A stretch of 64,000 bases of DNA from Ochotona curzoniae (GCF_017591425.1 NW_024467083.1:17661001-17725000); one strand, 5' to 3'; shown: positions 49,476-61,826, counted from the first letter of the stretch. Numbers and translations: made by a program. Notes: a model not told the origin generated them from the sequence alone.

Positions 49476-52400
49476 AATTGACCCCAGACCTTACTCCTGT
49501 GTGTGCCAGCCAGTGTGAGATCCAGTTCAGTCTGTCACCCACATCAGCCTACACACAGACTGGTTGCTCTAGTCGCCTGATCAGTTCTGTCATCAGCTCC
49601 ATCTCATTTGCAAACCAATGGATGTTCCAGTTTAACACATCTCTACCTACCACACACTTTGTCCTCAGGCACACCAGTGAAAACTGCAACCTAGTCTGAG
49701 TGATCCCTAAAAACCCACACTAGGCCTGGCCCAGTCCTGGTTCCTGAGCATGCCGGTGTGTAGCAGACTGGTCCAGTCTGTCCTGTATCCCATTCGATTC
49801 TTTCACACACCAATGGGTGTTGCAGCCTAGCTAAGCCTGACCAACCCCATTCTCTAGCCCACATTCATGCCATCAGATGTCACTGCCTTTTCCAGTCAGG
49901 CCTGCCCCCAAGCCCTGGTTCAAATGCTCACTAGTGGAAGCTGCAGCCTATCAGAGGGTTACTCACAATATCCCTACCAGGCCCACTCCCAGCTCTGGTT
50001 CTCATGCTTACAAATGGGAGTTGGAGCCCATCAGAGAGGTGCCCACAGCTTCTCTACTGGATCCACTCACAGCCCTGGATCTTGCACTTTCCACATGGTT
50101 CTGTGGTCTAGTCTGAGTGGACTTGCCCCCAATCTCAGCACTTGTCAGCTGATGCTGTGGTAAAGCCTAATCAGCCCACACTTACTCTGTCTCATGCATG
50201 CACCATTGGATACAGTCATTTAGCCCAGCCTGGCTCTCTCCCTCACCCCCTCACATGCAGGCCAATGGATTTTGTAGACCTGCCCAGCCTGGTCTGCCCC
50301 CAATGCTAGCTCTCACACTCGCCAACAGGAGCAGGGCCGAGCAGGGGTGTCCTCACGGCCCCCCTATCTGGCTTGCCTTCCCACTCGCTGGGTCTTATGT
50401 ATGCTGGTGGGTAATGTAGCGCAGTCTGGAATGTCTTGCCTCAACTTAGCATTCACTGGTGGAAGGTGCTGTAGCCTGGCTCAGCCCAGCCTGTCCTGAG
50501 TTCCAGTTCATTTTGGTGGGTCCTACAGCCTAACTCAGGCTGGACTGCTCCCAGTCCCAGTCCTAACATGATCTGACTGGTGTAGCTGCTTAATCCAACC
50601 TACCCTGCAACCCGTCCTGTTTCTCATATCTGCCAGTGGGTGTCATGAACTGGCCTCACCTGGTCCACCCCCAGACCTAACCCCATGTATGCTGGCAGTA
50701 CTGCAACCTGGCCTGGTCTGGGCTGCTTCCAGCCTCAGTTCTTGCATTCATCTGCAGGGACTGCATCCTAACAGAGGAGTTCCCCAAGCTCCTCTGTCAG
50801 GTCACCTCCCAGATCTCACACACACCAGTGGGGCCTTAGCCCAGCCTGACTTGGCCTACCTCTAGTCCTGGCAGATATAGTGGCCTTGGCCGATCAGCCT
50901 ATATCCACCCATTCCAGCTCTTAATGTTGGGTGCTACAGCCAAGCCATGCCTGGTCCACCCCCAGACCCAGATCTCACATGGTTCAGTGGGTGCCAAGAC
51001 CTAGCTCACCCAATCTGTCCTAAGTTTACTCTGGCTCTTGCGAGCACCAGCAGGTGCTGGAGCCTAGCCCAGTCTGGCATATCCCAGACCCAGTCAACAT
51101 CCATCCCAAGGGATGCTCCCATTTCAGCTGTCGTACTGACTAATGGAAATTGCAGCTCAGCCAGGGCATCCCCTTAGCTCCCCGACCAGGCCCATTCCCA
51201 TCCACAGATCTTATGCATGCTGGTCGGGGAGCTCCAACATAGTCCAGCATAGCCCATCCCCCATCTTGGCCTTTGCCATAGATGCTGCATCCTCACCTGG
51301 CCTGGCCTGCCCCCAGTCCTAACTTTTGCTGGTGGTTGCTGCAACCTAGCCCTGCCCAGTGTGCCCCCATCCCTGATTTTCATGAAAACCAGTAGGTGTG
51401 ATATCCTAGCCTATCCCAGCATGGCCTGACCCCAGTCCTGGCTCCCATGCATGCCAATGTGCTATGGTTTGGCCTGGCCCTGCCTGGTCCAACTCCACAG
51501 AGCCAATTCACACATTTGCCAATAAGTGAAGCAGCCTTACCCGGCTTGACCAAGGCCAGCCCTGACTCATGTGCTCACTAGTGGGAGCCACAATCCACCA
51601 TGGGAATTCCTCAAGTTCTCCCACCAGGCCCATTCCCAGACCCAGATCTCACATGTGCCAGCACATTCTAGGCCCTTACCCAGCATAGTCTCCCTGCCTA
51701 CCCCTGCCCACCAGTGTTGGCCTTTATGTGTGCTGTGGATGTTGCTGCGTCGACTGTCTTACACCCAATTCTTGGGTGCACCTGCATATGCTGCAGCTTG
51801 GATCTGGACAGTCTGTTCCCAACCCCAGCACCCATGAGTGTTGGTGAGTTTTATGGTAATGCCTAGCTCAGCCCATCACTACTTCCAGCCCTTGAACAAA
51901 CCAGCTGGTATGGCAGTCCTGCAGGGGTGAGCCCACAAATCCCCCACAGAAGCTACTCCCAGACCTAGCTCTCACATACTGGCTAGTGTCATAACTCAGC
52001 CTGACATAGTTTACCTCCTTGCCCTGACACTCACTGGCAGGTACTATGGTTGAGCCTGCCAGTCAGCCCACCCCAGCCCCATCCCTAGCTTTCATATGTA
52101 CTGACAGATGGTGGTTGATACCAACAATCCCAGCTCAGGACTGCCACATGGGTAGTGTATTGGTCTGGTACTGAAAGGTAGTTCAGCTTCCCTCCTCCAA
52201 ACTACCCGATATCAATTCCTCATTTACCTGCAAGTGCAGTAACCTGATTGGTGGAAGTCCCCCAAAAGTCACTCCTCATCTGCCACATTCTTCCTCAGCA
52301 GTCCTCCCTCCCACACAACCCCATGCTCTCTTCCCTGAGCCATCCACAGCCCCCCATGCCCACAAGCACACAGATCCTCAAGCCTAGGCTTCTGACAGTA

Positions 52401-53040
52401 TGCTGTGCTACCCTAGGGCCTTGCCCACCTGCCCGGGTCCCATGCACGCTTGGTTGTGGGTTCCTAGACTCCTTTTGCTGGCATGCTGGTTTCTGCCCCC
52501 TCCCCCACATATCTTTTTTTTTAAAAAAAAAGAATAGGCAACTATGTTGGCACACTGGTTTAGTTAACTTGAAAAATTTTTAAAAAAGATTTATTTATTT
52601 ATTTATTTTTATTGGAAAGGCAGAGTTACAGAGAGGAGGAGAGACAGAGAGGAAGATCTTCCATCCAATGATTCACTCCCCAAGTGGCTGCAATGGCCGG
52701 TGCTGTGCCGATCTGAAGCCAGGAGCCAGGAACTTCTTTCTGGGTCTCCCACATGGGTGCAGGGTCCTAAGGCTTTAGGCTGTCCTCAACTGCTTTCCCA
52801 GGCCACAAGCAGGGAGCTGGATGGGAAGTGGAGCTGCTGGGATTAGAACCGGCGTCCATACAGGATCCTGGTGCATTCAAGGCGAGGACCTTAACCATTA
52901 CGCTATCATGCCAGGCCCAGATTTAGTTAACTTGAATTTGACATTAACCAGGCCCAGGATGCCTGCCAGCTATTAGCTGCTTTTCTCTCAGCATTGTAAG
53001 ACTTGCCAGGTCCAGTGCAACCTAGGCAGCTGCCTATAGC
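49476..53040 (-). repeat. composite VNTR element, copy C (inverted, 3' block missing)
   Basis: On the minus strand from 53040: 5' block (GGCAGCTGCCTAGGTTGCAC.., with a nested CSINE) to about 52525, VNTR1 with two units (about 52330-52520), the unique spacer (about 52130-52330; minus strand AGGAAGAATGTGGCAGATGA..), then a long VNTR2 to 49476. Higher-order anchors (CAGATCTCACA-like on the plus strand) lie near 51965, 51643, 51204, 50810, 50390, 50077 and 49991. Spacings are 322, 439, 394, 420, 313 and 86 bp. The 3' block seen in copies A and B is absent. Confidence 0.78.
52574..52919 (-). mobile_element. CSINE, young full-length copy inside the 5' block of copy C
   Basis: Near-consensus body from AAGATTTATTTATTTATT to CATGCCAGGCCC. 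The duplication TTTAGTTAACTTGAA flanks it at 52559-52573 and 52922-52936. Confidence 0.96.
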
Positions 53041-53067
53041 CACGGCTAAAATTATGTTTTGAAATGG

Positions 53068-53330
53068 ACAAAGAGGCTTATGTGATAAGCATTTGACCTG
53101 GCAACTAAGATGCTGTTTGTGATGCATACAGTTCATATCAGAGTGCCTAGGTTCAAGTCCCATCTCTATTGCCAGTGTCAGCTTCCTGCTATTGCACTCC
53201 ACTCCACTGTGATGCAGCCATGATGGCCCACGTAGTTGAGCCTCTGTTACCAACATCTGAGACCTAGATTGACTTGCTGGCTGTGGCTGTTGCAGATATT
53301 TAAGGAGTGAACCAACAGGTGAGAGCCATC
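53068..53330 (+). mobile_element. CSINE, old
   Basis: CAGAGTGCCTAGGTTCAAGTCC, CCACGTAGTTGAGCCTC and AAGGAGTGAACCAACAGG. It lacks a clear tail. Confidence 0.65.
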
Positions 53331-53334
53331 TCCA

Positions 53335-53600
53335 CCATAACTCGCTTTGCCCAACTGCTCTACTTCTGATTCAGTTAGTTTCCTGCTAATATGCCTGGGA
53401 AAACAGTAGAGGATGTCCCAAGTTCTTAAACCCCTGACACCCATATAGGTGACCTGAATGGAGTTTCCGGTTCCTGGCTTTGGTCTGGCCCAGCTCTGGA
53501 TGTTGAGGCCACTTGGGGAGTGAACCTGCAGATGGAAGACCTCTTTTTATCTCTCTTTCTTTTTCTCATTATCATTCTTTCAAATATATAAAATAAATAT
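53335..53600 (+). mobile_element. CSINE, 5' truncated
   Basis: CTGCTCTACTTCTGATTCAG, GCCACTTGGGGAGTGAACC and the tail TTTCAAATATATAAAATAAAT. Confidence 0.8.
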
Positions 53601-53607
53601 ATGTGTT

Positions 53608-53905
53608 TAAGATTCAGGCACTTTTACTTGAAAGGCAGTGCTGCAGAGAGAAAGAGACTGCAATTTCCCATCGTCTGGATTATGCCCCAAATAGCCACAA
53701 TGGCCAAAAGTGGGCTGGTCAAAAGCCAGGAACCAGGGGCTTCTTCCAAGTCTCATACATTGGTTCAGGAGCCCAAGGACTTGGGCCATCCTCTACTGTT
53801 TTCCCAGGCCATTAGCAGGGAGCAGGAATGGAAATGGAGCAGCCCAGACTTGAACTGGCACCCATATGGGATGTCAGTGCTGTAGGAGGAGGCTATGGCA
53901 CAGTA
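53608..53905 (-). mobile_element. CSINE, full length
   Basis: TTACTTGAAAGGCAGTGCTG at the left, GGCACCCATATGGGATGTC, then GGCTATGGCACAGTAG at the head. Confidence 0.87.
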
Positions 53906-54032
53906 GAAGAAAAAGCTTGAAATCAACCCCAAAATAGTCTACTCTCTTCTGTTTCTACCTGCAAATTTACTTCCCCTGAAGGAAGAGGGTTTGAATGAGT
54001 TTAATTGCTTACTCTATTAGGCTGACTTTTTA

Positions 54033-54363
54033 AAGAGTTTTTACTTTTATTTTATTTTACTTGAAAGTCAGAGTTACAGAGAAGAGGGAGGGACAGAGGA
54101 CAGAGAGCTTCCATCCCTTGGTTCATTTCCCAAAGAATCACGACAGTCAGAAATAGGCTGTTCCAAAGCTGGAAGCCAGAAGCTTCTTCCAGAACTCCCA
54201 TGGCGAAGCAGAAGCCCAACAACTTGAGCCCTATTTGTTGCTTTCCTAGGTCTTAAGTGGGGAGATGCATTTGAAATGGAGCATCCAGAACACGAACCGG
54301 TGGTCATATGGGATGTCGGCACACAGGTGGAGGATTAGCACACTATGAAACCATGTCAGTCCC
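54033..54363 (-). mobile_element. CSINE, full length, diverged
   Basis: TTTATTTTACTTGAAAGTCAG at the left, CGAACCGGTGGTCATATGGG, and the head AAACCATGTCAGTCCC. Confidence 0.85.
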
Positions 54364-54547
54364 TAGGCTAACCTCGTATCAAGTCCTTCTGGTGTCCTCC
54401 TGTGGGCCCCACCCTTACATGGCTGAGTTCAGTTTATAGACCAATCCTCATCCAGTTGTCTGTGGTTAGAGTAGTAGTGTTTATTATGTTTTGCTCAAGA
54501 CACATTGAATTTTGATGTTTTTGCTTTCTTCAGAAAAGTAAGAAGGG

Positions 54548-54855
54548 AGGGGCTGGCATTGTAGTGTAGCAGGTTATGGCACCACCTGCAACACTGGCAT
54601 CCTATAAGGGCACCAGTTCATGCCCCTGATGCTCCATTTCCTATCCAGCTCCCTGTTGATGGCCTGGGAAAAGCAGCAGTAGATGGCTCAGGTGTTTGCG
54701 TCCCTGAACCCATGTGGGTGAGCTGCATGAGGCTCCTGACTCCTGGCTTCAGCCTGCCGCAGCCCTGGCTGTTGTAGCCTTCTAGGGAGTAAACCTGCAC
54801 ATGGAAGATTTTTTTCTCTCTCTTTAGCAAGTAGATAAATAAATCTAAAAGAAAA
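54548..54855 (+). mobile_element. CSINE, full length
   Basis: Head GGGGCTGGCATTGTAGTGTA, GCAGGTTATGGCACC, CACCAGTTCATGCCCC and tail AGTAGATAAATAAATC. Confidence 0.88.
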
Positions 54856-55408
54856 AGAAAAATCTGAACTTCAGAGGAAAAAAACTATACAACATGAAGG
54901 AAGGAAAAATCTAAAGCAAGCGTTTTGAGATTTCTAGGTTTGTCTAGCATAGTTTCTGTGAGAAACAATGAGCAAATGAGTGAAGTGTGGCCTGGAATAT
55001 GTTGATGTAAACAGAGCCCTTTGGTGAACCAGCAGCTGCCTCCCCTAAGGATATGGACAGACACACAGACATATGGCATACACACAGTTTAATGTGTATT
55101 TCTTAGGCACCTGCACGTCTAGGTCGAGAATATCCATTCTTCTGGTAATCTACAGAGCAGAACTGTATCCTTGGGTACAAGTGTCAAAGATGCAGATCTT
55201 TCCATGTTCAGAAATATCCTCCAACATTGCAATGGAACTCATCTCCATCTGGAGGTAGTGAAAACCCTGCCACAGGAAGCATTCAAGCAGGAGCTGGATG
55301 ATCATTCTACACAGATGTCCATTCATGCAGCTGTTTATTCGTTCTGTCACACGCACACAGCAAGAACTCTTGTAAGTGTGTAGAAGAATGAGTATTAAGA
55401 CAGGTGCC

Positions 55409-55736
55409 GGGCCCAGTGCGGTGGCGCAGTGGTTAAGGTCCTTGCCTTGCACGCCCAGGATCCCATATGGGCGCCGGTTCTAATCCCAGTGGCTCCAATT
55501 CCCATCCAGCTCCCTCTGCCTGTGGCCTGGGAAAGCAGTTGAGGACAGCCCAAAGCTTTGGGACCCTGCACCCGCATGGGAGACCCAGAAGAGGCTCCTG
55601 GCTTCTGATCGGCATAGCACCGGCCATTGCGCTCACTTGGGGAGTGAATCATCAGACGGAAGATCTTCCTCTCTGTCTCTCCTCTCTGTATATCTGCCTT
55701 TCCAATAAAAATAAAATAAATCTTTTTTTAAAAAAA
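55409..55736 (+). mobile_element. CSINE, young full-length reference copy
   Basis: Reads GGGCCCAGTGCGGTGGCGCA, GTGGTTAAGGTCCTTGCC, the B-box-like GGTTCTAATCCC and the tail CCAATAAAAATAAAATAAATC with an A-run. A perfect 12-bp target duplication, AAGACAGGTGCC, lies at 55397-55408 and 55737-55748. The A-box-like TGGCGCAGTGG supports a tRNA origin. Confidence 0.97.
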
Positions 55737-55748
55737 AAGACAGGTGCC

Positions 55749-58097
55749 TAAGAAACTGCCTCTATTCTCAAGTGACATGGTTTGGGGAAGGAAACAGACA
55801 CAGATGGTCTTAAGGTATAGTGACAGGTGAGAGGCTATGTCAGGCTTAGGAAACCAAATATGTAAACAGAATACACTTGTGGAGGAGGTTGACCAGATGA
55901 CCTCTAAGTCCTCTTTCTGATGCCAGCTTAGCCTTGCCATCCCAAGTGGATGTGCAAGATCAGTTTAAAACAAAGCCATGCTTGCTATACGAACACACCT
56001 TCAGGAAAATCCTTCTAGCCCCTGCCTTCCTTCTGCTTTCCAACCAAATAGTAGCCTCTTTGCCTGCCCTGTGTGGGAATTGTGCAACCATGGCTGACCC
56101 TAAAGCTTGGTATTTGGCAAAGTTATCAAGGCGCTTGCCTGAGCTCTTCCTGGAGATGATTATTTGAAGGGAGCATCTTCAGTGTACTGTTGGGGCTGGA
56201 GAGGCAAGAATTGCCAGGGAGGATGCAAAAGGGGAAAGGAAGAGACACAGGACAGATTGGAACTGCTCCCCAAACTGGAGCCACCGCCCCATAATTATGC
56301 CAATCATGCTGATTTGAAGGCATTTCCTTCCCTGCAGGTTCCCCTTGTTTCCTTTCCCTGCTGCCACAGACAGTACAACCTGCCCTTTCTCCCTCCCACC
56401 AAGGTCATCACTCAGCAGGCTTTGATAAATGTCATCTTTTTTTTGAAATTCGCCTTGGAAAAAAAGGCAATTTGACTGCAGTGAGGCAAAACAGGGAGCT
56501 GAACGCCAGCCGCCCTTGATCGACCAGAGCCCAACCCTGAGACAAGGAAAAAAAAAAAAAAAAAAAAAAGGAGAGCAGCTGCCAGGGGCTCCTGATGAGC
56601 CCTGGCTGTCCCTCCCCATGTACAAGTGATGGAAAGACGCCTGCAGAAGCTGGCCCTGACATCCAGGCCTCCCCGCCCTGGGTCTCTCCCCCCAACCCTT
56701 TGTCTGTTGTCACTTGCTTTCTGGCGGGCAACTAAAGGTCCCAGAGAACCCCCCACAGCTTTAGGGGTGGGAAGCCCTCTCCACCGTGCAGGCAGCAGGC
56801 TGCTGATTAGCGCAGGGAATAAATAACAGCAAGCTAATTATCTCCCTGATTGCGGCTTGCCTTCCTAACAAGGCTGGGCTGGAGTGGGGATGCAGCAGTT
56901 GATACTATTCCAAGCATGCTTTTGGGCTCAGGGAAATTTCCATGCCTTTCCAGTCTGGAGACACCTTCCCTTCCCAGAGGCTCTGGAGTTCTAAGTGGAA
57001 ATGTCCCGCTCCTGCCTCACCTTGGACTTGAGAGCCTCACCCCAGACAGACTGTTTTTGTTGGTCCCTCGGTGGATGCTGGGAGCCAGCTTCTCAAAGAA
57101 GCAGGGAAAAGCTTTCAGTGGAGGCGGAGGGATGACCAAGGGCATGGAGAGATGGGTCCTCGGGGACCACACTCACCAGCACTTAGTCTCCTAATTACAT
57201 CTGTTACTCCAGCTCCTGTAGCTCAGCGGCTCCCTTCAGACCTGCTAGCAAGAGAAGAAAGGGAGCAAAGAACAGGGCCTTAAGTCCTGCCACCGCTATC
57301 CCTGCACCCCTAGAGTGCTCAAGAATCACACCGTGCCTCTACTCCCTAGACACAATGAGGGAACGTAGCCCAGATCCAGAAACAGAACCGGACGACTTGA
57401 ACTCAGAAAGGTCATGGGGCTTCTCTTGGACTCCTAGGCTAGAAATGCTTCCCGTGGCTCTTGCAGCCGTGGCTCTTGCAGCCGTGGCTCCAAACATGGA
57501 GTACATTGTGCACCACCTTCCCTCATGTCTTAGCTGACATGTCTCTCCTTACTCAGGTCTGAAGAACTGGTCTAATCTGTTGGAAGAAGAGTAAGAACAT
57601 CCTCATTCAGGAAGCTTACCATTGCTAGCAGCCTGAGCCTGACTCCATGAAACTGGAAGTGTCCCCTGCTAGGGGACAGGATGTGGGGGTGTTTTCCTGG
57701 AGTAGGAATGTCTGCTGGCCTACTGGGCTCCGAGGAAGCAATCCACTTGCCTTCTAGGTATTATGGCCCAACCCCACTATGGGTCCCCCCACCACATCCA
57801 TACCTGTCAGAATCCAGTTGGAGGACATTGGAGAACTGTCTTTTTTCCCTGACACACCTTCATGAGGTGAAGAAGTGAGCCTTCCTCTGGAGGGTAGGAG
57901 GTAGGGAAGCCAGTGTTTTCATTTGATGACAGTGAGTTCTCAAAATAAACCTGGGTTCCTAGTTGTCTTCAGAAATGGAAAGGAGAAGAGATGTCACTCT
58001 TTGGCTTAGGAGAAACATGTTACTACTAGAATACTGGAAGGTTCTGAGAAATAGTTATATTTCCCAAAGTACTAAGCTTTGCTGTTTGGTTTGTCTT
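55749..58097. other. repeat-free island, candidate conserved non-coding region
   Basis: This is the longest stretch without a recognisable SINE between 36 and 62 kb. Only a 22-A run (56548-56569) and a two-copy 18-bp repeat near 57452-57490 stand out. AT-rich homeobox-type words (CTAATTATCTCCCTGATTGC near 56836; CATAATTATGCCAATC near 56290) sit among GC-rich sequence. No exon with a sustained coding signal is evident. Confidence 0.45.
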
Positions 58098-58392
58098 TTA
58101 AAAATGTATTTATTTTTTAATTTATGTGAAAGAAATAATCTTTCATCTACTTGTTCACTGCCCAAATGACTACAATGGCTGGGGCTGGGCCAAGCTGAAG
58201 CCAGGAGCCAGGAGCTTCATTCCGGTCTCTCACAGTGGTACAGGGGCACAAGGACTTGGGCTATCCTCTGTTGCTTTCCCAGGCATGTTAGCAGAGATCT
58301 GAATAGGAAGTGAAGTAGCCAAGATTCCAACCTGTGCTCATATAGGATTCTGGCACTGCAACTTGACCCACTGCACCACAATGCTGGCCCCT
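58098..58392 (-). mobile_element. CSINE, diverged
   Basis: TTTTAAAAATGTATTTATTTT at the left and CACTGCACCACAATGCTGGCCCC at the right. Confidence 0.88.
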
Positions 58393-58925
58393 TGGTCTAC
58401 TTTTACAGGACTCAGGCAGGGTTCACAAGGTCATGTCCAATAATATACTCTACCACTTATAAAGGGACAATTTGGGAAACCCCTTTGCCTTCTGCATTGG
58501 TTAGAGTGAACAAGCTGAAATGATGCATCAACCCTAAATGTCAGCAGCCAATTTCAATAGAAGATGCTATTCTCACTCACATAAAATTTTACTGCAGGCA
58601 TTCAGGTGATGAGCTCCCATGGGGTGATCAGGCATCCCACCCTGCCCAGCTGAAGTTCTCCCTGCTGCAGGCCTACTACCTCCGATGGGATCCTCTGCAT
58701 CCAGACCGCAGACAGGGGCCATGCAGGAATTCTGGAGGGTTCCTACGCCAGCTGAGGAAGAGATATTCATGATGTCTGCCACACTGCATTGGGCAGCATG
58801 CAACCGGACAGCTGCATTGGATGCATGGGAAGCTGGGGAGTGCAGTCAAGCTATGCACCAGGAGCTAAGAGGAAATGGTTTGGTAAACACCAATCAATTA
58901 GTCTTTGGCATACCTGCTTTGAGAT

Positions 58926-59254
58926 TTTTTTTAAAAAAAGACTTACTTTTACTTGAAAGGCAGATTTTACAGAGACAGAAGAAGAGATAAAGAAGTTTTT
59001 CCATCTGTTGGTTTACTCCTCACTGACCACAATGGCCAGTGCTAAGCCAATCCAAAGCTGGGAGCCAGGAGCTTCTTCTCAATTCCCAAGTGCAGCAGCC
59101 CAAGTACTTAGGTTATCCGTCTGCTGCTTTTCCAGGCCACAAGCAGAGAGCTGGATTGGAAGTGGAGCAGTTGGGACATGAACCTGCATCCATAATGGAA
59201 TGCCAGTGCCACCAAGAAGAGGATTAACTTGCTGTGCCACCACACCAGTCCTCA
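58926..59254 (-). mobile_element. CSINE, full length
   Basis: TTTTTTTAAAAAAAGACTTA then ACTTGAAAGGCAGATTTTAC; the head end is TGTGCCACCACACCAGTCC. Confidence 0.88.
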
Positions 59255-59860
59255 CATTTTATTTCTAAACTTATAAGTATAAGCATAATTAATAGGAGAA
59301 CAAAGTATGAGAAGGCTTTTAAAGTGAAGAATGAATATGTGTGTATAGATATAATGAATTTCTCCAATTAATCTAGAACTAAATTCATAAATAATGAATA
59401 TATTATTCTGTTGGAAATATGAACATGCTGTGTTGTTAGGGAAAGAATACATTTGGGTTGTATGACAAGTATCTGAAATGAAAACAGGGTTGATTTCCAC
59501 GTGTGATGAAGAGGAAATCATCAATAAACCCAGTCCTGCACTAGAGTTCTAGAACGTGCGTTTCCTGGAGTCATTCCCTTGGAGCTAGATGGAGGCCTCA
59601 GCCTGCCCCACTAGGGAAGTTGGCATGGCTGAGGCCGAGGTTTGGCTGGCTAGATCAGTACTTCGGGTGAGTCTGCACACAGAAGGCAGCCTGTGTGGTG
59701 AGGAGATGACTTACAGGTGGGGAGTTGCAGCAAGCTGATACACACGCAGGGCAAGAGGAGCCGCACTCCTCGCAGGTCTGTGAAAAGGCAAGACATCCTG
59801 GGGTGAGCCATCACAACTGAGCTAGTCAGCTGGCACTCAGGTATTTAATGTCCGTAAGTA
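59255..59860. other. unique sequence, no gene seen
   Basis: AT-rich to about 59530, then mixed. No repeat or ORF that I can support. Confidence 0.5.
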
Positions 59861-59861
59861 G

Positions 59862-59863
<2 letters not shown>

Positions 59864-59931
<68 letters not shown>
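59864..59931. repeat. (TG)19(AG)15 compound microsatellite
   Basis: Uninterrupted TG run to 59902 that changes directly into an AG run to about 59931, then an imperfect GA-rich tail. Confidence 0.95.
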
Positions 59932-59935
<4 letters not shown>

Positions 59936-60031
59936 AGAGAGAGAGACAGAGAGAAAAAAATCAAAATATTTGCAGGAAGATGAAATTCAAAGATAAGTTT
60001 ATCTAATACGGCAAATTTTTGAAATCCCTTT

Positions 60032-60176
60032 GTTTGAGGGTCTTGAAAAAGTTTGTGGAAAATGTAGAAAATGAAAAAGTTATGGATGGATTTCAAAAAG
60101 GTTTTACACCAAAATGAACTTAATTTTAAATTTCCCTCTTTAAAAAAAACACAACTTTTTGAAGTACCCTTGTATA
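60032..60176. mobile_element. small mariner-like MITE with terminal inverted repeats
   Basis: Left end TGAGGGTCTTGAAAAAGTT is inverted at the right end (AACTTTTTGAAGTACCCTTG). The match is 15-17 of about 19 positions. The 110-bp AT-rich interior has no coding potential. Ends resemble the short Tc1/mariner derivatives common in mammals. Confidence 0.6.
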
Positions 60177-60417
60177 TGTTTAACCTTAAACAAATAACTG
60201 AGAGAACACATTTACATACTGTCCTGAAAAATAGTAGAAGCAGTGCAGCCCCCCCCCCCCCAGCAGCATAAATATCTGTGTCTCGGTTTCTAAATACCAT
60301 TTCCCATTAAAAAAAAAAAAAACATAATCCCAGCACTGGTCAACATAGAAATGACTATAGATGAGCCTAGAAGGTTTGATGCCTCAAGAAGGATGGAAAC
60401 ATACCAAAAAGAGACCC

Positions 60418-60712
60418 CCACGTGGGCATTTGGCTTAATGCGTGGGAGACTGATTACCTGCACCCGTAGGCGAGGGTGTAGATTTCACTCCAGTTCTGGA
60501 TCCTGACTCCAGCATCCTGCTAACAGGAACCCAGAGCAGCCACAGGGGGTGACCATCATAGCTGGGTTCTTGCCACTCAGGGAATGACTTAGAACAAGTT
60601 CAAGGCTCCTGGCTGTGTTCCCTGCCCACACTAACCATTGGCATTTGGAGAGTGAGCTAGGTAAATGGGAGCATTCTCCCCGTCTCAGTCTATCAAGTAA
60701 ATAACAAATATA
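60418..60712 (+). mobile_element. CSINE, old
   Basis: ATTTGGCTTAATGCGTGGG at the head, CTGGATCCTGACTCCAGCAT, CATTTGGAGAGTGAGCTAGG and tail ATCAAGTAAATAACAAAT. Confidence 0.65.
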
Positions 60713-61271
60713 AGAAGAACACAGAGAATTCAGCTTGACAGGATGTCAATAGGCTAAATCTGGGACAATTTTGGTATCAAAATCGACTCATGTTAGTATT
60801 TGGTTGCCAATTTTTGCATAAAATTGGAGGGGATGGATTAATACAAATAAAATAGATAAGAGGGACAAGAGAAGGCTTTCTGTAACACTGGAATGCCAAT
60901 TGGTAAATATAGTAAAAAGGATGAGTTAGACAATTATCTTTTGGCAGCCACTGTAGTAATAAACAGAATTTAGGCAAGAAACGTCAGTGGAGGCAGATGA
61001 ACCAGCAGATGAACATTGAAGAGGCCCATGGATATTTACACGGTCTCAAAGTATCTCCCCACAAATACTTGTGTTTTGGTAAATACAAAATAATTATTCA
61101 TTGAGTTTACACTGGGAAAACTTGTCTGATACAATCTTAACCAACCGATAAAAGTTAAACTTCCCGTTAACAGAACAAACCACATTGTGCGCCTCTTATT
61201 GAGGTGAACTGAGTGCCCAGCATGACTTTCTAGTATTTCTGCCTACAGTGCAGGACCTGAGCCTACCCATT

Positions 61272-61274
<3 letters not shown>
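60713..61274. other. unique AT-rich sequence, no gene seen
   Basis: No recognisable element. Confidence 0.5.

Positions 61275-61311
<37 letters not shown>
61275..61311. repeat. (GA)18 microsatellite
   Basis: Perfect dinucleotide run. Confidence 0.95.
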
Positions 61312-61314
<3 letters not shown>

Positions 61315-61499
61315 GAAGCACGATGAGGCATACGTGACAAAACTCATGATGAGGAGCTAGGTGAAAGGTATGAAACTTCTGACAACTACTGTGTAAATTT
61401 GATATTATTTCAAAATAAAATCCCCCAAACATATGTGCCCTACAGAGCACCTATGCTCCTGGACTCTGGCAGGAAAGATGCTTGACAAGAGCTGGAAAC

Positions 61500-61826
61500 T
61501 GGGGGCTGGCACAATGGCTCTACTGGCTAATCCTTCACTTTGAAGTGCCGACATCCCATATGGATACTGGTTTGAGTCCTGACAGCTCTATTTCCCATCC
61601 AGCTACCTACTTATGGCTAGGAAAAGCAGTAGAGGATGGCCCAGAGCTTTGTGACCCTGCACCCATGTGTGACACTATAGGTAAGCTTCTGGCTCCTGGC
61701 TTCATATCAACTCAGCTCTACCTGTTGTGGCCACTTGGGAAGTGAACCAGTAGACGGAAGATCTGTCATTGTGTCTCCCTCTCTCTGTAAATTTGCCTTT
61801 CCAACAAAAATAAATTAATTTTTAAA
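61500..61826 (+). mobile_element. CSINE, full length
   Basis: Head GGGGGCTGGCACAATGGCTC, CCCATATGGATACTGGTTTG and tail TTCCAACAAAAATAAATTAAT. Confidence 0.92.

Noticed and set aside
55409..55500. tRNA gene
   Set aside because: A- and B-box-like sequences belong to the tRNA-derived head of a CSINE; no tRNA cloverleaf follows.
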